Assembly: GCF_020621385.1 (NCBI RefSeq)
Contig: NZ_JAESVA010000015.1
Span: 45,693-109,692 of the forward strand
Origin: Acidisoma cellulosilyticum
GTDB taxonomy: Bacteria > Pseudomonadota > Alphaproteobacteria > Acetobacterales > Acetobacteraceae
Length of the DNA: 64,000 nt
Direction of reading: 5' to 3'
Made by a program: the position numbers and the translations under genes. Within the stretch, counting starts at the first letter, position 1; every line of letters starts with the position of its first letter. Below are positions 54,950-63,251 of the stretch, one piece after another. The notes beneath the pieces were generated by a model. The model was not told the origin of the DNA. It did not search any database and was given only the letters and a program-made list of their open reading frames with translations.

Positions 54950-55978
54950 TTGGTCAATTTCATCAAAGACCGCTCATCCCGCTGGACGCTGCCCGCAGAC
55001 GCATGGATCGGTCTCCTCGTCATCATTATTGCTGTTGCCGTCCCCTTCGTGATCCAAAGCCGCTATCTGCTCGGTGAAGTCATCCTGGCTTTGATCTGGG
55101 CGGGCGTTGCCTCGCAGTGGAACCTGCTTTTCGGTTATGCCGGCGTCTTCAGTCTGGCACCGATGGCCTTTTTTGCCTTCGGTGCCTATGCAACCGCGAT
55201 GCTGAGCTACTATCTGGGCTGGAGCGTCTGGCTGTCGATCCCGGCCGGCGCCATCGTCAGCATTCCGTTTTCCCTGATCATCGGACTGGCTTGCCTGCGC
55301 CTTGAGGGCGTGTATGTGGCACTGCTGACTTTCGCCGTCGCGCAGATGATGTATCTCCTCATCGTCACCGACACCGGTTGCTTCCAGCAGATCGGCGGGT
55401 CTTGCGTGCAATTCACCGGGGGCGCCACGGGTTTTTCCGATTTCGGTGATTTCGGCATGCGGCCTTTGCTGCATCAGTATTGGATGATCGGCAACTACGC
55501 CGTCGTATGCTGCGGCGCCTTCCTGACCATGCTGGTGTCCTGGATCGTCATTCGCAGCCCGATGGGTCTGGCGTTCCGCGCCATCCGCGACAATCCCGGC
55601 TATGCCATGGCGCGCGGCGTCAATCGTTTTCGGACGCATCTTCTGGTCTTCGGCATATCGGCCTTCTTCATCGGTCTTCTCGGTGGTCTTTACGCGGTCC
55701 ATTTCCAGGCGATCGGCCCCACGGTTTTCTCGCTCTCGCAGCTGTTATTCGTCATCGCCTCGGTCGTCGTCGGCGGCGTCGGATCCTTCTGGGGGCCTTT
55801 GCTCGGTGCGGTGGTGCTGACCGGCGCGGACGAATTTCTATCGGATTTCGGAGAATATCGAAGCCTCGGGCTTGGCCTGATCATTACCGCCTTCGTGGTA
55901 TTTTTGCCGCGCGGTCTGGTCGGCGAAATTGTTCATCTATTCGCATTGTGGCGCAGAAAGCGACAATCCCATGTATGA
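54950..55978 (+). CDS. LivM-type ABC permease
   Basis: A 342-residue permease with many membrane spans and the coupling segment SPMGLAFRAIRDNPGYAMARGVN. The start is TTG 54950, with CGGAG ten bases upstream; no ATG fits. Its stop overlaps the GMC gene by 8 bp. A complete Liv set (binder, two ATPases, two permeases) is thereby present. Confidence 0.88.
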   Translation: MVNFIKDRSSRWTLPADAWIGLLVIIIAVAVPFVIQSRYLLGEVILALIWAGVASQWNLLFGYAGVFSLAPMAFFAFGAYATAMLSYYLGWSVWLSIPAGAIVSIPFSLIIGLACLRLEGVYVALLTFAVAQMMYLLIVTDTGCFQQIGGSCVQFTGGATGFSDFGDFGMRPLLHQYWMIGNYAVVCCGAFLTMLVSWIVIRSPMGLAFRAIRDNPGYAMARGVNRFRTHLLVFGISAFFIGLLGGLYAVHFQAIGPTVFSLSQLLFVIASVVVGGVGSFWGPLLGAVVLTGADEFLSDFGEYRSLGLGLIITAFVVFLPRGLVGEIVHLFALWRRKRQSHV

Positions 55979-57563
55979 CACGATCATTCTTGGTGCGGGC
56001 AGCGCGGGTTGCGTGCTCGCCAATCGGCTCTCGTCCGATCCGGATCGGAAGGTGCTGGTTCTGGAAGCCGGGCGGGAGGCGCCGATCAACTCCCGCGTGC
56101 CGTCCGACTGGGTGTCGATGTTCAATACCGCGGTCGACTGGGGTTATCACACAACGCCGCAGGCGGGTTGCCGGGGCAGGCGCGTGTTCTGGCCGCGCGG
56201 CAAGATGATCGGCGGTTCAGGCGCCATGAACGCGATGATCTATATCCGTGGCCTGCCGTCCGATTTCGACGGATGGGAAGCGCTCGGCTGCCCGGGCTGG
56301 GGATGGAAGGACGTGCTTCCCACCTTCATGGCTTGCGAGAGCAATGCGGATTTCACGAAGTCTCCCTTCCATGGGACCGAGGGGCCGCTGCATGTCGAGC
56401 ATCCCAATGCGGTGCATCCCTATGAGCAGCTTTGGATCGATGCCGGGATCGGGGCCGGGTACCCGGCCAATGCGGATTTCAACGGTGCCAGCCAGGAAGG
56501 TTTCGGCACCTTGCAGTTCACCATCCGCGGTGGCGAGCGATCGGGCACCGGCCGGGCCTATCTGCAGCCCGCGCTCGATCGGCCCAACCTGACCGTGACG
56601 CCGGGCGTTCTTGTCACGCGCCTGATCATCGAGAACGGCCGCGCGGTCGGCGTTGAATATCTTGAGAACGGGCAGCAGAAGCGGGCTTTCGCATCGGAAC
56701 AAGTGGTGCTGGCGGCCGGCGCCATCGGCTCCCCCCAATTGCTCATGCTGTCGGGGATCGGTGCGGCGGATGAGCTGTCACGACAGGGGATCGGCCCTGT
56801 GGTCGATCTGCCGCAGGTCGGCCGCAACCTGCAGGACCATATCAACATCATCATCGGCTATCACACGCGCGAACCCGTGGGCGTCGGTACCTGGACGGCC
56901 GAGTTTCTCGATGCCAGCTTGAAGCAATGGGAGGAGGAGCGGAGCGGGGATAGGAGTTTGGCCTGGTGCGCGGCCGCCGCCCATATCAGCAGCAAGCCGG
57001 AGATCGATCCTGATCTGCAGCTTTACGGCCTTGTCAGCCCGCATCGCGATGCCGGACGTTTTCTGTCCTCCCGATCCGGCATGACCTTCTGCACCGTGTT
57101 GCAGCGGCCGGACGCGCGCGGTGAGATCACGCTGCGGTCAGCCGATCCCATCGAGCAGCCGGACATCAATCCGCGGTATTTCGAATCCGGCACCTATGGC
57201 GCTGATCTGACGACCATGGTGGAGGGTATCCGCATTCAGCGTCGTATCGCGCGGACGGCGCCGCTGGCTGACGTGCTGGATGGCGAGATGTCGCCCGGCG
57301 CGGAATGCCAGACGCATGAGGAAATCGCCGATTTCATCCGGGGCCATTGCCAGACCATCTATCACGCCTCCGGCACCTGCCGCATGGGCAAGGACGACAG
57401 GGCGGTGGTTGATCCGACGACCTTCAAAGTCAAGGGGGTCGAGGGGTTGCACGTGGTCGATGCGTCCGTGTTTCCCACGGTGCCGTCGGGCAATATCAAT
57501 GCAACGGTAATCATGGTTGCCGAACGTGCGGCCCGCGCGATCCTGGGCGGTGGCTTGTCCTGA
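55971..57563 (+). CDS. GMC-family choline-dehydrogenase-like FAD enzyme
   Basis: A 530-residue GMC enzyme: FAD motif TIILGAGSAGCVLANRLS and VLEAGREAP; PROSITE-type region RGKMIGGSGAMNAMIYIRG; AAGAIGSPQLLMLSGIG; C-terminal GTCRMG with histidine YHASGT and NINATVIMVAERAA. All catalytic histidine/asparagine positions are kept. It resembles choline/alcohol dehydrogenases of the BetA type. ATG 55971 overlaps the permease stop by 8 bp, so it belongs to the same run. It would oxidise an alcohol to an aldehyde for the downstream aldehyde dehydrogenase. Confidence 0.9.
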   Translation: MYDTIILGAGSAGCVLANRLSSDPDRKVLVLEAGREAPINSRVPSDWVSMFNTAVDWGYHTTPQAGCRGRRVFWPRGKMIGGSGAMNAMIYIRGLPSDFDGWEALGCPGWGWKDVLPTFMACESNADFTKSPFHGTEGPLHVEHPNAVHPYEQLWIDAGIGAGYPANADFNGASQEGFGTLQFTIRGGERSGTGRAYLQPALDRPNLTVTPGVLVTRLIIENGRAVGVEYLENGQQKRAFASEQVVLAAGAIGSPQLLMLSGIGAADELSRQGIGPVVDLPQVGRNLQDHINIIIGYHTREPVGVGTWTAEFLDASLKQWEEERSGDRSLAWCAAAAHISSKPEIDPDLQLYGLVSPHRDAGRFLSSRSGMTFCTVLQRPDARGEITLRSADPIEQPDINPRYFESGTYGADLTTMVEGIRIQRRIARTAPLADVLDGEMSPGAECQTHEEIADFIRGHCQTIYHASGTCRMGKDDRAVVDPTTFKVKGVEGLHVVDASVFPTVPSGNINATVIMVAERAARAILGGGLS

Positions 57564-57646
57564 CGATTGCTGCCGCCAAGCCGGTGTGGCCTGTTCAATC
57601 AATCTCTGTCCAGCCTGCACGTTGTGCCGGCCGGTGAGGAAAGACG

Positions 57647-59653
57647 ATGCTCAATAAGGTTGGGGTAGAGATCGGTGGAACCTTTACCGATCTTGTCTGG
57701 GCGAAGCCCGATGGTACCGTCGTCACGGGCAAGGTGCCTTCGACGCCCGAGGCGATCGACCAGGCCGTCATCGATGCGCTGACAAAGGCCGAGGTGCCGC
57801 TCGCGGAGATTGCGCAGTTTTCGCATGGGTCGACGATTGCGACGAATGCCCTGCTGACGCGCCGCGGTACCAAGGCCGGGCTGCTGACGACGGAAGGCTT
57901 CCGCGACGTTATCGAGATCGGGACCCATGACCGCGTCGGCAGCATCTACAATATCTTCTATCGCAAGCCCGCGTCACCGATCCCGCGCCGGCTCATCGGC
58001 GAAGTTTCGGAGCGTATGGATGCGGCCGGGCGGGTGCTGAAGCCGCTCGATCTCGATCACGCCTGGGCGGGCGTAGAGCGGTTGCTGGGGGAAGGTGTCG
58101 ACGCAATCGCCATCAGCCTGCTGCATGCCTATGCAAATCCGGCCCATGAGCAGGCGCTGGCCGCGCTGATTGCCGAGCGCGCGCCGGGCATCGCCGTCTA
58201 TGCCAGTCATGTCGTCTCGCCGGAGTTTCGTGAATATCAGCGCAGCATGACGACGGTCGTCAGCGCCTTCGTGGGGCCGGTCGTCGGCCGTTATGTCGAG
58301 AGCCTTGCCAACCGGCTTGCGGCCGGCGGCTATACCGGTGTGCTTGGCATCATGCAGTCCAATGGCGGCATGATGCCGGCCAGCGCGGCGGGTGCCAATG
58401 CGGCCCGCATGCTGCTCTCCGGCCCGGCGGCCGGCGTGCGTGCTGCCATCTGGTTCGCGCGGCGCAACGGGCTCAAAGACATCATCACGCTGGATATGGG
58501 CGGGACCAGCACGGATGTCGCGATCGCGCCGGATCTGACCCCGCGCATGGCGTCTGAACTGATGGTGGACGGTCTGCCCGTGCGCACGCCGGCCGTTGAT
58601 ATGGAAACTGTGGGAGCCGGGGGCGGCAGCATCGCGGCCATCGACGGCGGCGGCTTTCTGGCCGTAGGCCCGGCGAGTGCGGGTGCCTTGCCGGGTCCCG
58701 CCTGCTACGACCGTGGCGGTGACCGGCCAACGGTGACGGATGCCCAGGTGATCGCGGGTCTTCTGCGCCCAAGCCGCTTCTTTGGCGGCCAGATGGCGCT
58801 GCGGACCGATTTGGCGGAGGCGGCGCTTAACAGTCTCGATCTGCCGGGGATGACGACGGCGGCGCGTGCCGACGCCGTGTTGCGGACCGTCAACGGGAAT
58901 ATGGCGGCCGCCGTTCGTCTGGTCTCCACCGCGCGCGGTATCGATCCGCGCGGTTTCGCGCTGGTCGCTTATGGCGGCGGCGGTCCGGTGCATGGTGCTC
59001 TGGTCGCGGATGAGGTCGGCATTCGCCAGGTGCTGGTGCCCTGGTCGCCCGGTATCGGCAGTGCCTTCGGCCTTCTTGTCGCGGATGTCGTGGTCGATCT
59101 TGTCCGGACAAACCTGCACCGGTTGGATGACCGGACAATGGATGAGGCGGCGGTCGCGACCTTGCTGGCCGAATGCCGTCAGACGGCGATCGCCAATGGT
59201 CTGGGCGAGTCAGGCTATGATGTGCAGCTCGGGCTCGATCTGCGCTATGCGGGCCAGGCTTTCGAACTCACCATCTGGTCGGATGGTTCCCCGGTCGATG
59301 CGGCAACCCTGCGCGGCAGATTTGAGGCGGAGCATCGGGCGCGCTACGGCTATGCCCGTCCGCAACTGGCGGTGGAGGCTGTCAACTACCGGGCGCGCGT
59401 GCTGCGGCGTAACGACGCCGTCATCACGCCGCCGCGGCCGCCAGAGGGCGAGGCCAAGCCGGAATTCGGTGAGATCAGTCTGGCCGGGCGACGGGTCAAG
59501 GCAGGCTTCTACGCCCGCGATGCGATCGGCGCCGGACAGGTCATAGCCGGCCCGGCCGTGGTGGAGGAGGCTACCGCCACTACCATCGTGCCGGATGGCT
59601 GGACCTGCCTTTGCCTGGACAGCGGAGATCTTTTGCTGGAGCGCCTGTCATGA
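57647..59653 (+). CDS. hyuA: Hydantoinase/oxoprolinase A subunit, module 3
   Basis: A 668-residue HyuA: GVEIGGTFTDLVWAKPDG, FSHGSTIATNALLTRRGTKAG, LDMGGTSTDVAIA, METVGAGGGSIAAIDGGG and GPASAGALPGPACYDRGG. All motifs are intact. It lies 83 bases after the GMC gene, the longest gap in the run, which could hold an internal promoter. Its stop overlaps hyuB. Confidence 0.9.
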   Translation: MLNKVGVEIGGTFTDLVWAKPDGTVVTGKVPSTPEAIDQAVIDALTKAEVPLAEIAQFSHGSTIATNALLTRRGTKAGLLTTEGFRDVIEIGTHDRVGSIYNIFYRKPASPIPRRLIGEVSERMDAAGRVLKPLDLDHAWAGVERLLGEGVDAIAISLLHAYANPAHEQALAALIAERAPGIAVYASHVVSPEFREYQRSMTTVVSAFVGPVVGRYVESLANRLAAGGYTGVLGIMQSNGGMMPASAAGANAARMLLSGPAAGVRAAIWFARRNGLKDIITLDMGGTSTDVAIAPDLTPRMASELMVDGLPVRTPAVDMETVGAGGGSIAAIDGGGFLAVGPASAGALPGPACYDRGGDRPTVTDAQVIAGLLRPSRFFGGQMALRTDLAEAALNSLDLPGMTTAARADAVLRTVNGNMAAAVRLVSTARGIDPRGFALVAYGGGGPVHGALVADEVGIRQVLVPWSPGIGSAFGLLVADVVVDLVRTNLHRLDDRTMDEAAVATLLAECRQTAIANGLGESGYDVQLGLDLRYAGQAFELTIWSDGSPVDAATLRGRFEAEHRARYGYARPQLAVEAVNYRARVLRRNDAVITPPRPPEGEAKPEFGEISLAGRRVKAGFYARDAIGAGQVIAGPAVVEEATATTIVPDGWTCLCLDSGDLLLERLS

Positions 59654-61320
59654 GCGAGATTGACCCGACGCGGCTTGCCATCCTGGCGCGCGGCCTGAAG
59701 GCCGCCGCCGAGGAGATGGGGCTTAACCTTATCCGCTCCGCCTTCTCGACCGTCGTGCGTGAAGCGCGGGATTGTTCTGCCGCCATCCTGGACATTAAAG
59801 GACAGGTGATTGCGCAAGGGGACGTCATTCCCATGCAGACGGCAGCGATGAGCCGGTCCTTCGCAGCCTGCATGGCGCAGCTTGACCTTTCCAAAGTGAC
59901 GCCCGACAGCGCTATCTTGCTCAACGATCCCTATAGTGGCGGACAGCATCTCAACGACATCATTCTGTTTCAGCCGATCTTCCTGGACGCCAAATTGTTG
60001 GGCTGGACCGGCAATACGGCGCATCACCTCGATATCGGCGGCGGCACGGCCGGTATCAATCCGGCGGCGGTTGAGCTGGTTCAGGAAGGGCTGATCATTC
60101 CGCCCATCCTGTTCGAGGTCTCACGGGATTGGCACGGCGGTGCGGTGGAGCGGTTGATCTTTGCCAATATCCGTACCGCCGAAATCGGCCTCGGCGATAT
60201 CAATGCGCAATTCGCCGCCAATCATATCGGCATCGAGCGCGTGCAGGATATGGCACGCCGCGAAGGACCGGAGATGGTGGCGGCAGCCATGGCTGCGTCG
60301 CTGGATTACAGCGAGCGTCGCACGCGCGCCGCGATCGCGGCTTTGCCCGACGGTTGCTGGACCGGGAAGGCCTGGTTCGATCATGACATCCTCGGCACCG
60401 AACCCGTGTGTGTGGTCGCAACGGTGACGATCCAGGGTGATGCCCTGACGGTCGATTTCACCGGCACGACGCCGCAGGTGCGGGGCATGTTCAATGCGCC
60501 CATTGCGAGTGCCACATCGGCGACGCTGACGGCCGTTCGCAGTATCCTTGCGGATAATGATATCCCGGCAAATGACGGCTGCAACCGGCCGATTACCCTG
60601 GTCTTTCCGGAAGGTTCCGTCATCAATCCGCGCAAAGGTGCGCCGGTCCGGGCCCGGATGGTGGCCGCCCTTCGCACGCTGGATGCGGTGCATGCGGCCC
60701 TGGCCCAGGCGGCACCGGATGCGGTGCCTGCGCAAGGCTTCAATACCACGACCGCCCTCTATTTCTCGCAGCCGCGCGGCGACGGTACCTCGCGCATGTA
60801 TTGCGATGTGCTGTCCGGCGGCTTCGGCGCCGGAAAGAATTATGACGGCGCGCATGCCCTGGATCATATTCTGTCATCCTGCCGCATCACGCCTGTCGAA
60901 TCGCTTGAACAGGTCGAGACCTATCTGCGCATCCGCCGCTTTGCCATGTTGCCGGATAGTGGCGGCGCCGGCGCATTCCAAGGCGGTTTGGGCTATGTGC
61001 GCGAATATGAGGTTGTCGAATCCGGCGTGCTTCTGACCACCTATTCCGACCATTTCGAATTGCCGCCGAAGGGCGCGGGTGGCGGTCGTGACGCTGCCCT
61101 TGGGCGATTGAGCATTCAACGCGGCAATGAGATTTTGCCGCAGCCGGCGGCGACGATTCAGACCTTGCAGAAAGGCGATGTCGTGTCGATTTTTCTCGGC
61201 GGCGGCGCCGGTTGGGGCAGGCCGGAAGACCGCGATCCTGGCCGCGTGAAATCCGATATCGCGGACGGCATCATAACGCCGGACTTTGCCTCCCGCTTCT
61301 ACGACGTCGAGCCTTCCTGA
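59650..61320 (+). CDS. hyuB: Hydantoinase/oxoprolinase B subunit, module 3
   Basis: A 556-residue HyuB: NDPYSGGQHLNDIILFQPIF, GNTAHHLDIGGGTAG, EVSRDWHGGAVERL and the C-terminal FLGGGAGWGRPEDRD. It shares layout with module 2 HyuB throughout. ATG 59650 overlaps the hyuA stop by 4 bp. The aldehyde dehydrogenase starts 31 bases after its stop. Confidence 0.9.
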   Translation: MSEIDPTRLAILARGLKAAAEEMGLNLIRSAFSTVVREARDCSAAILDIKGQVIAQGDVIPMQTAAMSRSFAACMAQLDLSKVTPDSAILLNDPYSGGQHLNDIILFQPIFLDAKLLGWTGNTAHHLDIGGGTAGINPAAVELVQEGLIIPPILFEVSRDWHGGAVERLIFANIRTAEIGLGDINAQFAANHIGIERVQDMARREGPEMVAAAMAASLDYSERRTRAAIAALPDGCWTGKAWFDHDILGTEPVCVVATVTIQGDALTVDFTGTTPQVRGMFNAPIASATSATLTAVRSILADNDIPANDGCNRPITLVFPEGSVINPRKGAPVRARMVAALRTLDAVHAALAQAAPDAVPAQGFNTTTALYFSQPRGDGTSRMYCDVLSGGFGAGKNYDGAHALDHILSSCRITPVESLEQVETYLRIRRFAMLPDSGGAGAFQGGLGYVREYEVVESGVLLTTYSDHFELPPKGAGGGRDAALGRLSIQRGNEILPQPAATIQTLQKGDVVSIFLGGGAGWGRPEDRDPGRVKSDIADGIITPDFASRFYDVEPS

Positions 61321-61351
61321 AGAAGCGCTCCCAATCTGGATTGAAAACGCT

Positions 61352-62845
61352 ATGTCAGATGACCGGCTCAGCACACTTGTGTCCTTGCCGCCGTTGCAGG
61401 CTCTCACGCGCGGCTTGATTCCAGGCGATATAGTCATCGATGGCCAATTCCGGCCGGCCGGGGGGGCGGCCCGTTTCGCGGTGGAAAACCCTGCGGACGG
61501 GCAGGAGATCGGTCAGGTCGCGGATGGGTCCGTCGCGGACGGGTTGGCGGCCATGGATGCCGCCGCCAGTGCGGCGGCCGGTTGGGCCGCGCGCTCCCCG
61601 CGTGCCCGGTCCGACATTCTGCGCCGCTGCTTTGAGCTTATGGCATTGCACGAAGCCTGGTTCGCCGAACTGGTTTCCCTTGAGAACGGAAAAATCCTCT
61701 CCGACGCATTGGGTGAAGTGCGCTATGCGGCGGAGTTCTTCAGGTGGAATGCCGAGGAAGCCGTGCGCATTCCGGGCGAGATCGGGGTTTCCCCAAACGG
61801 CGGCTATTCCATTGTCGTCGGCCATCAGCCGGTTGGCGTGTCAATTCTGGTGACGCCCTGGAATTTTCCGGCGGCGATGGTGACGCGCAAAGTGGCACCC
61901 GCACTGGCGGCAGGCTGCACTTGCGTGCTGAAGCCGGCGGCCGAGACGCCTTTTACCGCACTCGCGCTCGCGGTTCTTATGGAGGCGGCGGGCGTTCCCC
62001 CCGGCGTCGTGAATATTGTGCCCACGACGCGGCCCGGCCCGGTCGTGGATGCCATGATGCATCACGCGGCGGCGCGCATGCTCTCCTTCACCGGATCGAC
62101 CGGTGTCGGCCGAAAACTTCTGAAAGGTGCGGCCGATCAGGTGTTGAAATCCTCCATGGAGCTTGGCGGCAATGCGCCGTTCATCGTTCTGGCGGATGCG
62201 GATCTGGACCAGGCGGTCGCTGGCGCCATGGTCGCGAAGATGCGGAACGGTGGCCAGGCCTGTACGGCCGCCAATCGCTTCATCGTTCACCAGAGACTCT
62301 ACGAGCCTTTCTGTACTCGCATCACCGCGGCGATGGAGGCTCTGCGCGTCGGCCCCGGTACGGATCCGCTGAGTGAATGCGGGCCGCTGATCCATGCCGG
62401 TGCGGTCGATAAGGTCGACGCGCTGGTACAGGACGCGCTGAGCAAAGGTGCGCGGCTGCGCACGGGCGGCGTGCGGCCGAACCGCGTCGGCGCCTTTTAT
62501 CCTCCGACAGTTCTTGTCGATGTTCCAAGGAATGCGCGCCTTCTGCGGGAGGAGATTTTCGGGCCCGTCGTCGCTGTCATGTCCTGCCAGTCGGATGATG
62601 AGGCAATCGCCCTTGCGAACGACACGGAATTCGGTTTGGTCGCCTATCTGTTTACGGCGGACAAGGGACGTGGCATGCGGATTGCGCCCAGGATCGAGTC
62701 CGGCATGCTGGCGCTCAATCGCGGTCTTGTGTCTGATCCGGCCGCACCCTTCGGCGGTGTCAAGCAAAGCGGCCTGGGTCGCGAAGGCGGCCAGCATGGG
62801 ATTCTTGAGTTTCTAGAAACGCGCTATGTCGCAACAACATTTTGA
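61352..62845 (+). CDS. NAD(P)-dependent aldehyde dehydrogenase (GabD-like)
   Basis: A 497-residue ALDH: VTPWNFPAAMVTRKVAPALAAGCT, FTGSTGVGRKL, the glutamate in MELGGNAPFIV, the catalytic cysteine in GGQACTAANRFIVH and EEIFGPVVAVM. Closest to succinate-semialdehyde dehydrogenase type enzymes by motif layout. ATG 61352 (MSDDRL) is chosen. Following GMC and HyuAB genes, it would oxidise the aldehyde produced in the pathway. Confidence 0.9.
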   Translation: MSDDRLSTLVSLPPLQALTRGLIPGDIVIDGQFRPAGGAARFAVENPADGQEIGQVADGSVADGLAAMDAAASAAAGWAARSPRARSDILRRCFELMALHEAWFAELVSLENGKILSDALGEVRYAAEFFRWNAEEAVRIPGEIGVSPNGGYSIVVGHQPVGVSILVTPWNFPAAMVTRKVAPALAAGCTCVLKPAAETPFTALALAVLMEAAGVPPGVVNIVPTTRPGPVVDAMMHHAAARMLSFTGSTGVGRKLLKGAADQVLKSSMELGGNAPFIVLADADLDQAVAGAMVAKMRNGGQACTAANRFIVHQRLYEPFCTRITAAMEALRVGPGTDPLSECGPLIHAGAVDKVDALVQDALSKGARLRTGGVRPNRVGAFYPPTVLVDVPRNARLLREEIFGPVVAVMSCQSDDEAIALANDTEFGLVAYLFTADKGRGMRIAPRIESGMLALNRGLVSDPAAPFGGVKQSGLGREGGQHGILEFLETRYVATTF

Positions 62846-62894
62846 TTGCGCGCCTATTTTTCAAAATGATCGCAATCGCGCCAGGATAGCTTTT

Positions 62895-63251
62895 ATGACA
62901 TCGCTGCAAATATTCGACCTCCATAATCTGCCGCAACCGGTAGAGAGCCGGCCTAGTGCGGAGCGCGTGATGGACGGCGACCCGGCGTTCAAAACCTGGG
63001 AACTTGCGACCGTCCATGACCGCAAAATCCGCTCGGGCGTCTGGGAGGCCAGCCCCGGATCCTATCGGTCGGTCAAGGGCGGCGTATTCGAATATTGCAC
63101 GATCCTCTCGGGACTTGTCGAACTCACCGAAGATGGCTGCGATCCCGTTATTCTAGGGCCGGGCGCGACCTTTGTGATGCAGCCGGATTTCGTCGGCTCT
63201 TGGCGGACGATCGAAACCGTACGCAAGCTCTGGGTGACCGTCTCACCCTAG
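62895..63251 (+). CDS. Cupin-domain protein (EutQ-like/Cupin_3)
   Basis: A 118-residue single cupin barrel: KIRSGVWEASPGSYRSVKGGVFEYCTILSGLVELTEDGCDPVILGPGATFVMQPDFVGSWRTIETVRKLWV. The GVWEASPG and FEYCTILSG pattern is that of the DUF861/Cupin_3 group. It is the last gene of the run. ATG 62895 is preferred; the frame upstream overlaps the ALDH end. Role unknown, perhaps in handling a pathway intermediate or as a sensor. Confidence 0.75.
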   Translation: MTSLQIFDLHNLPQPVESRPSAERVMDGDPAFKTWELATVHDRKIRSGVWEASPGSYRSVKGGVFEYCTILSGLVELTEDGCDPVILGPGATFVMQPDFVGSWRTIETVRKLWVTVSP

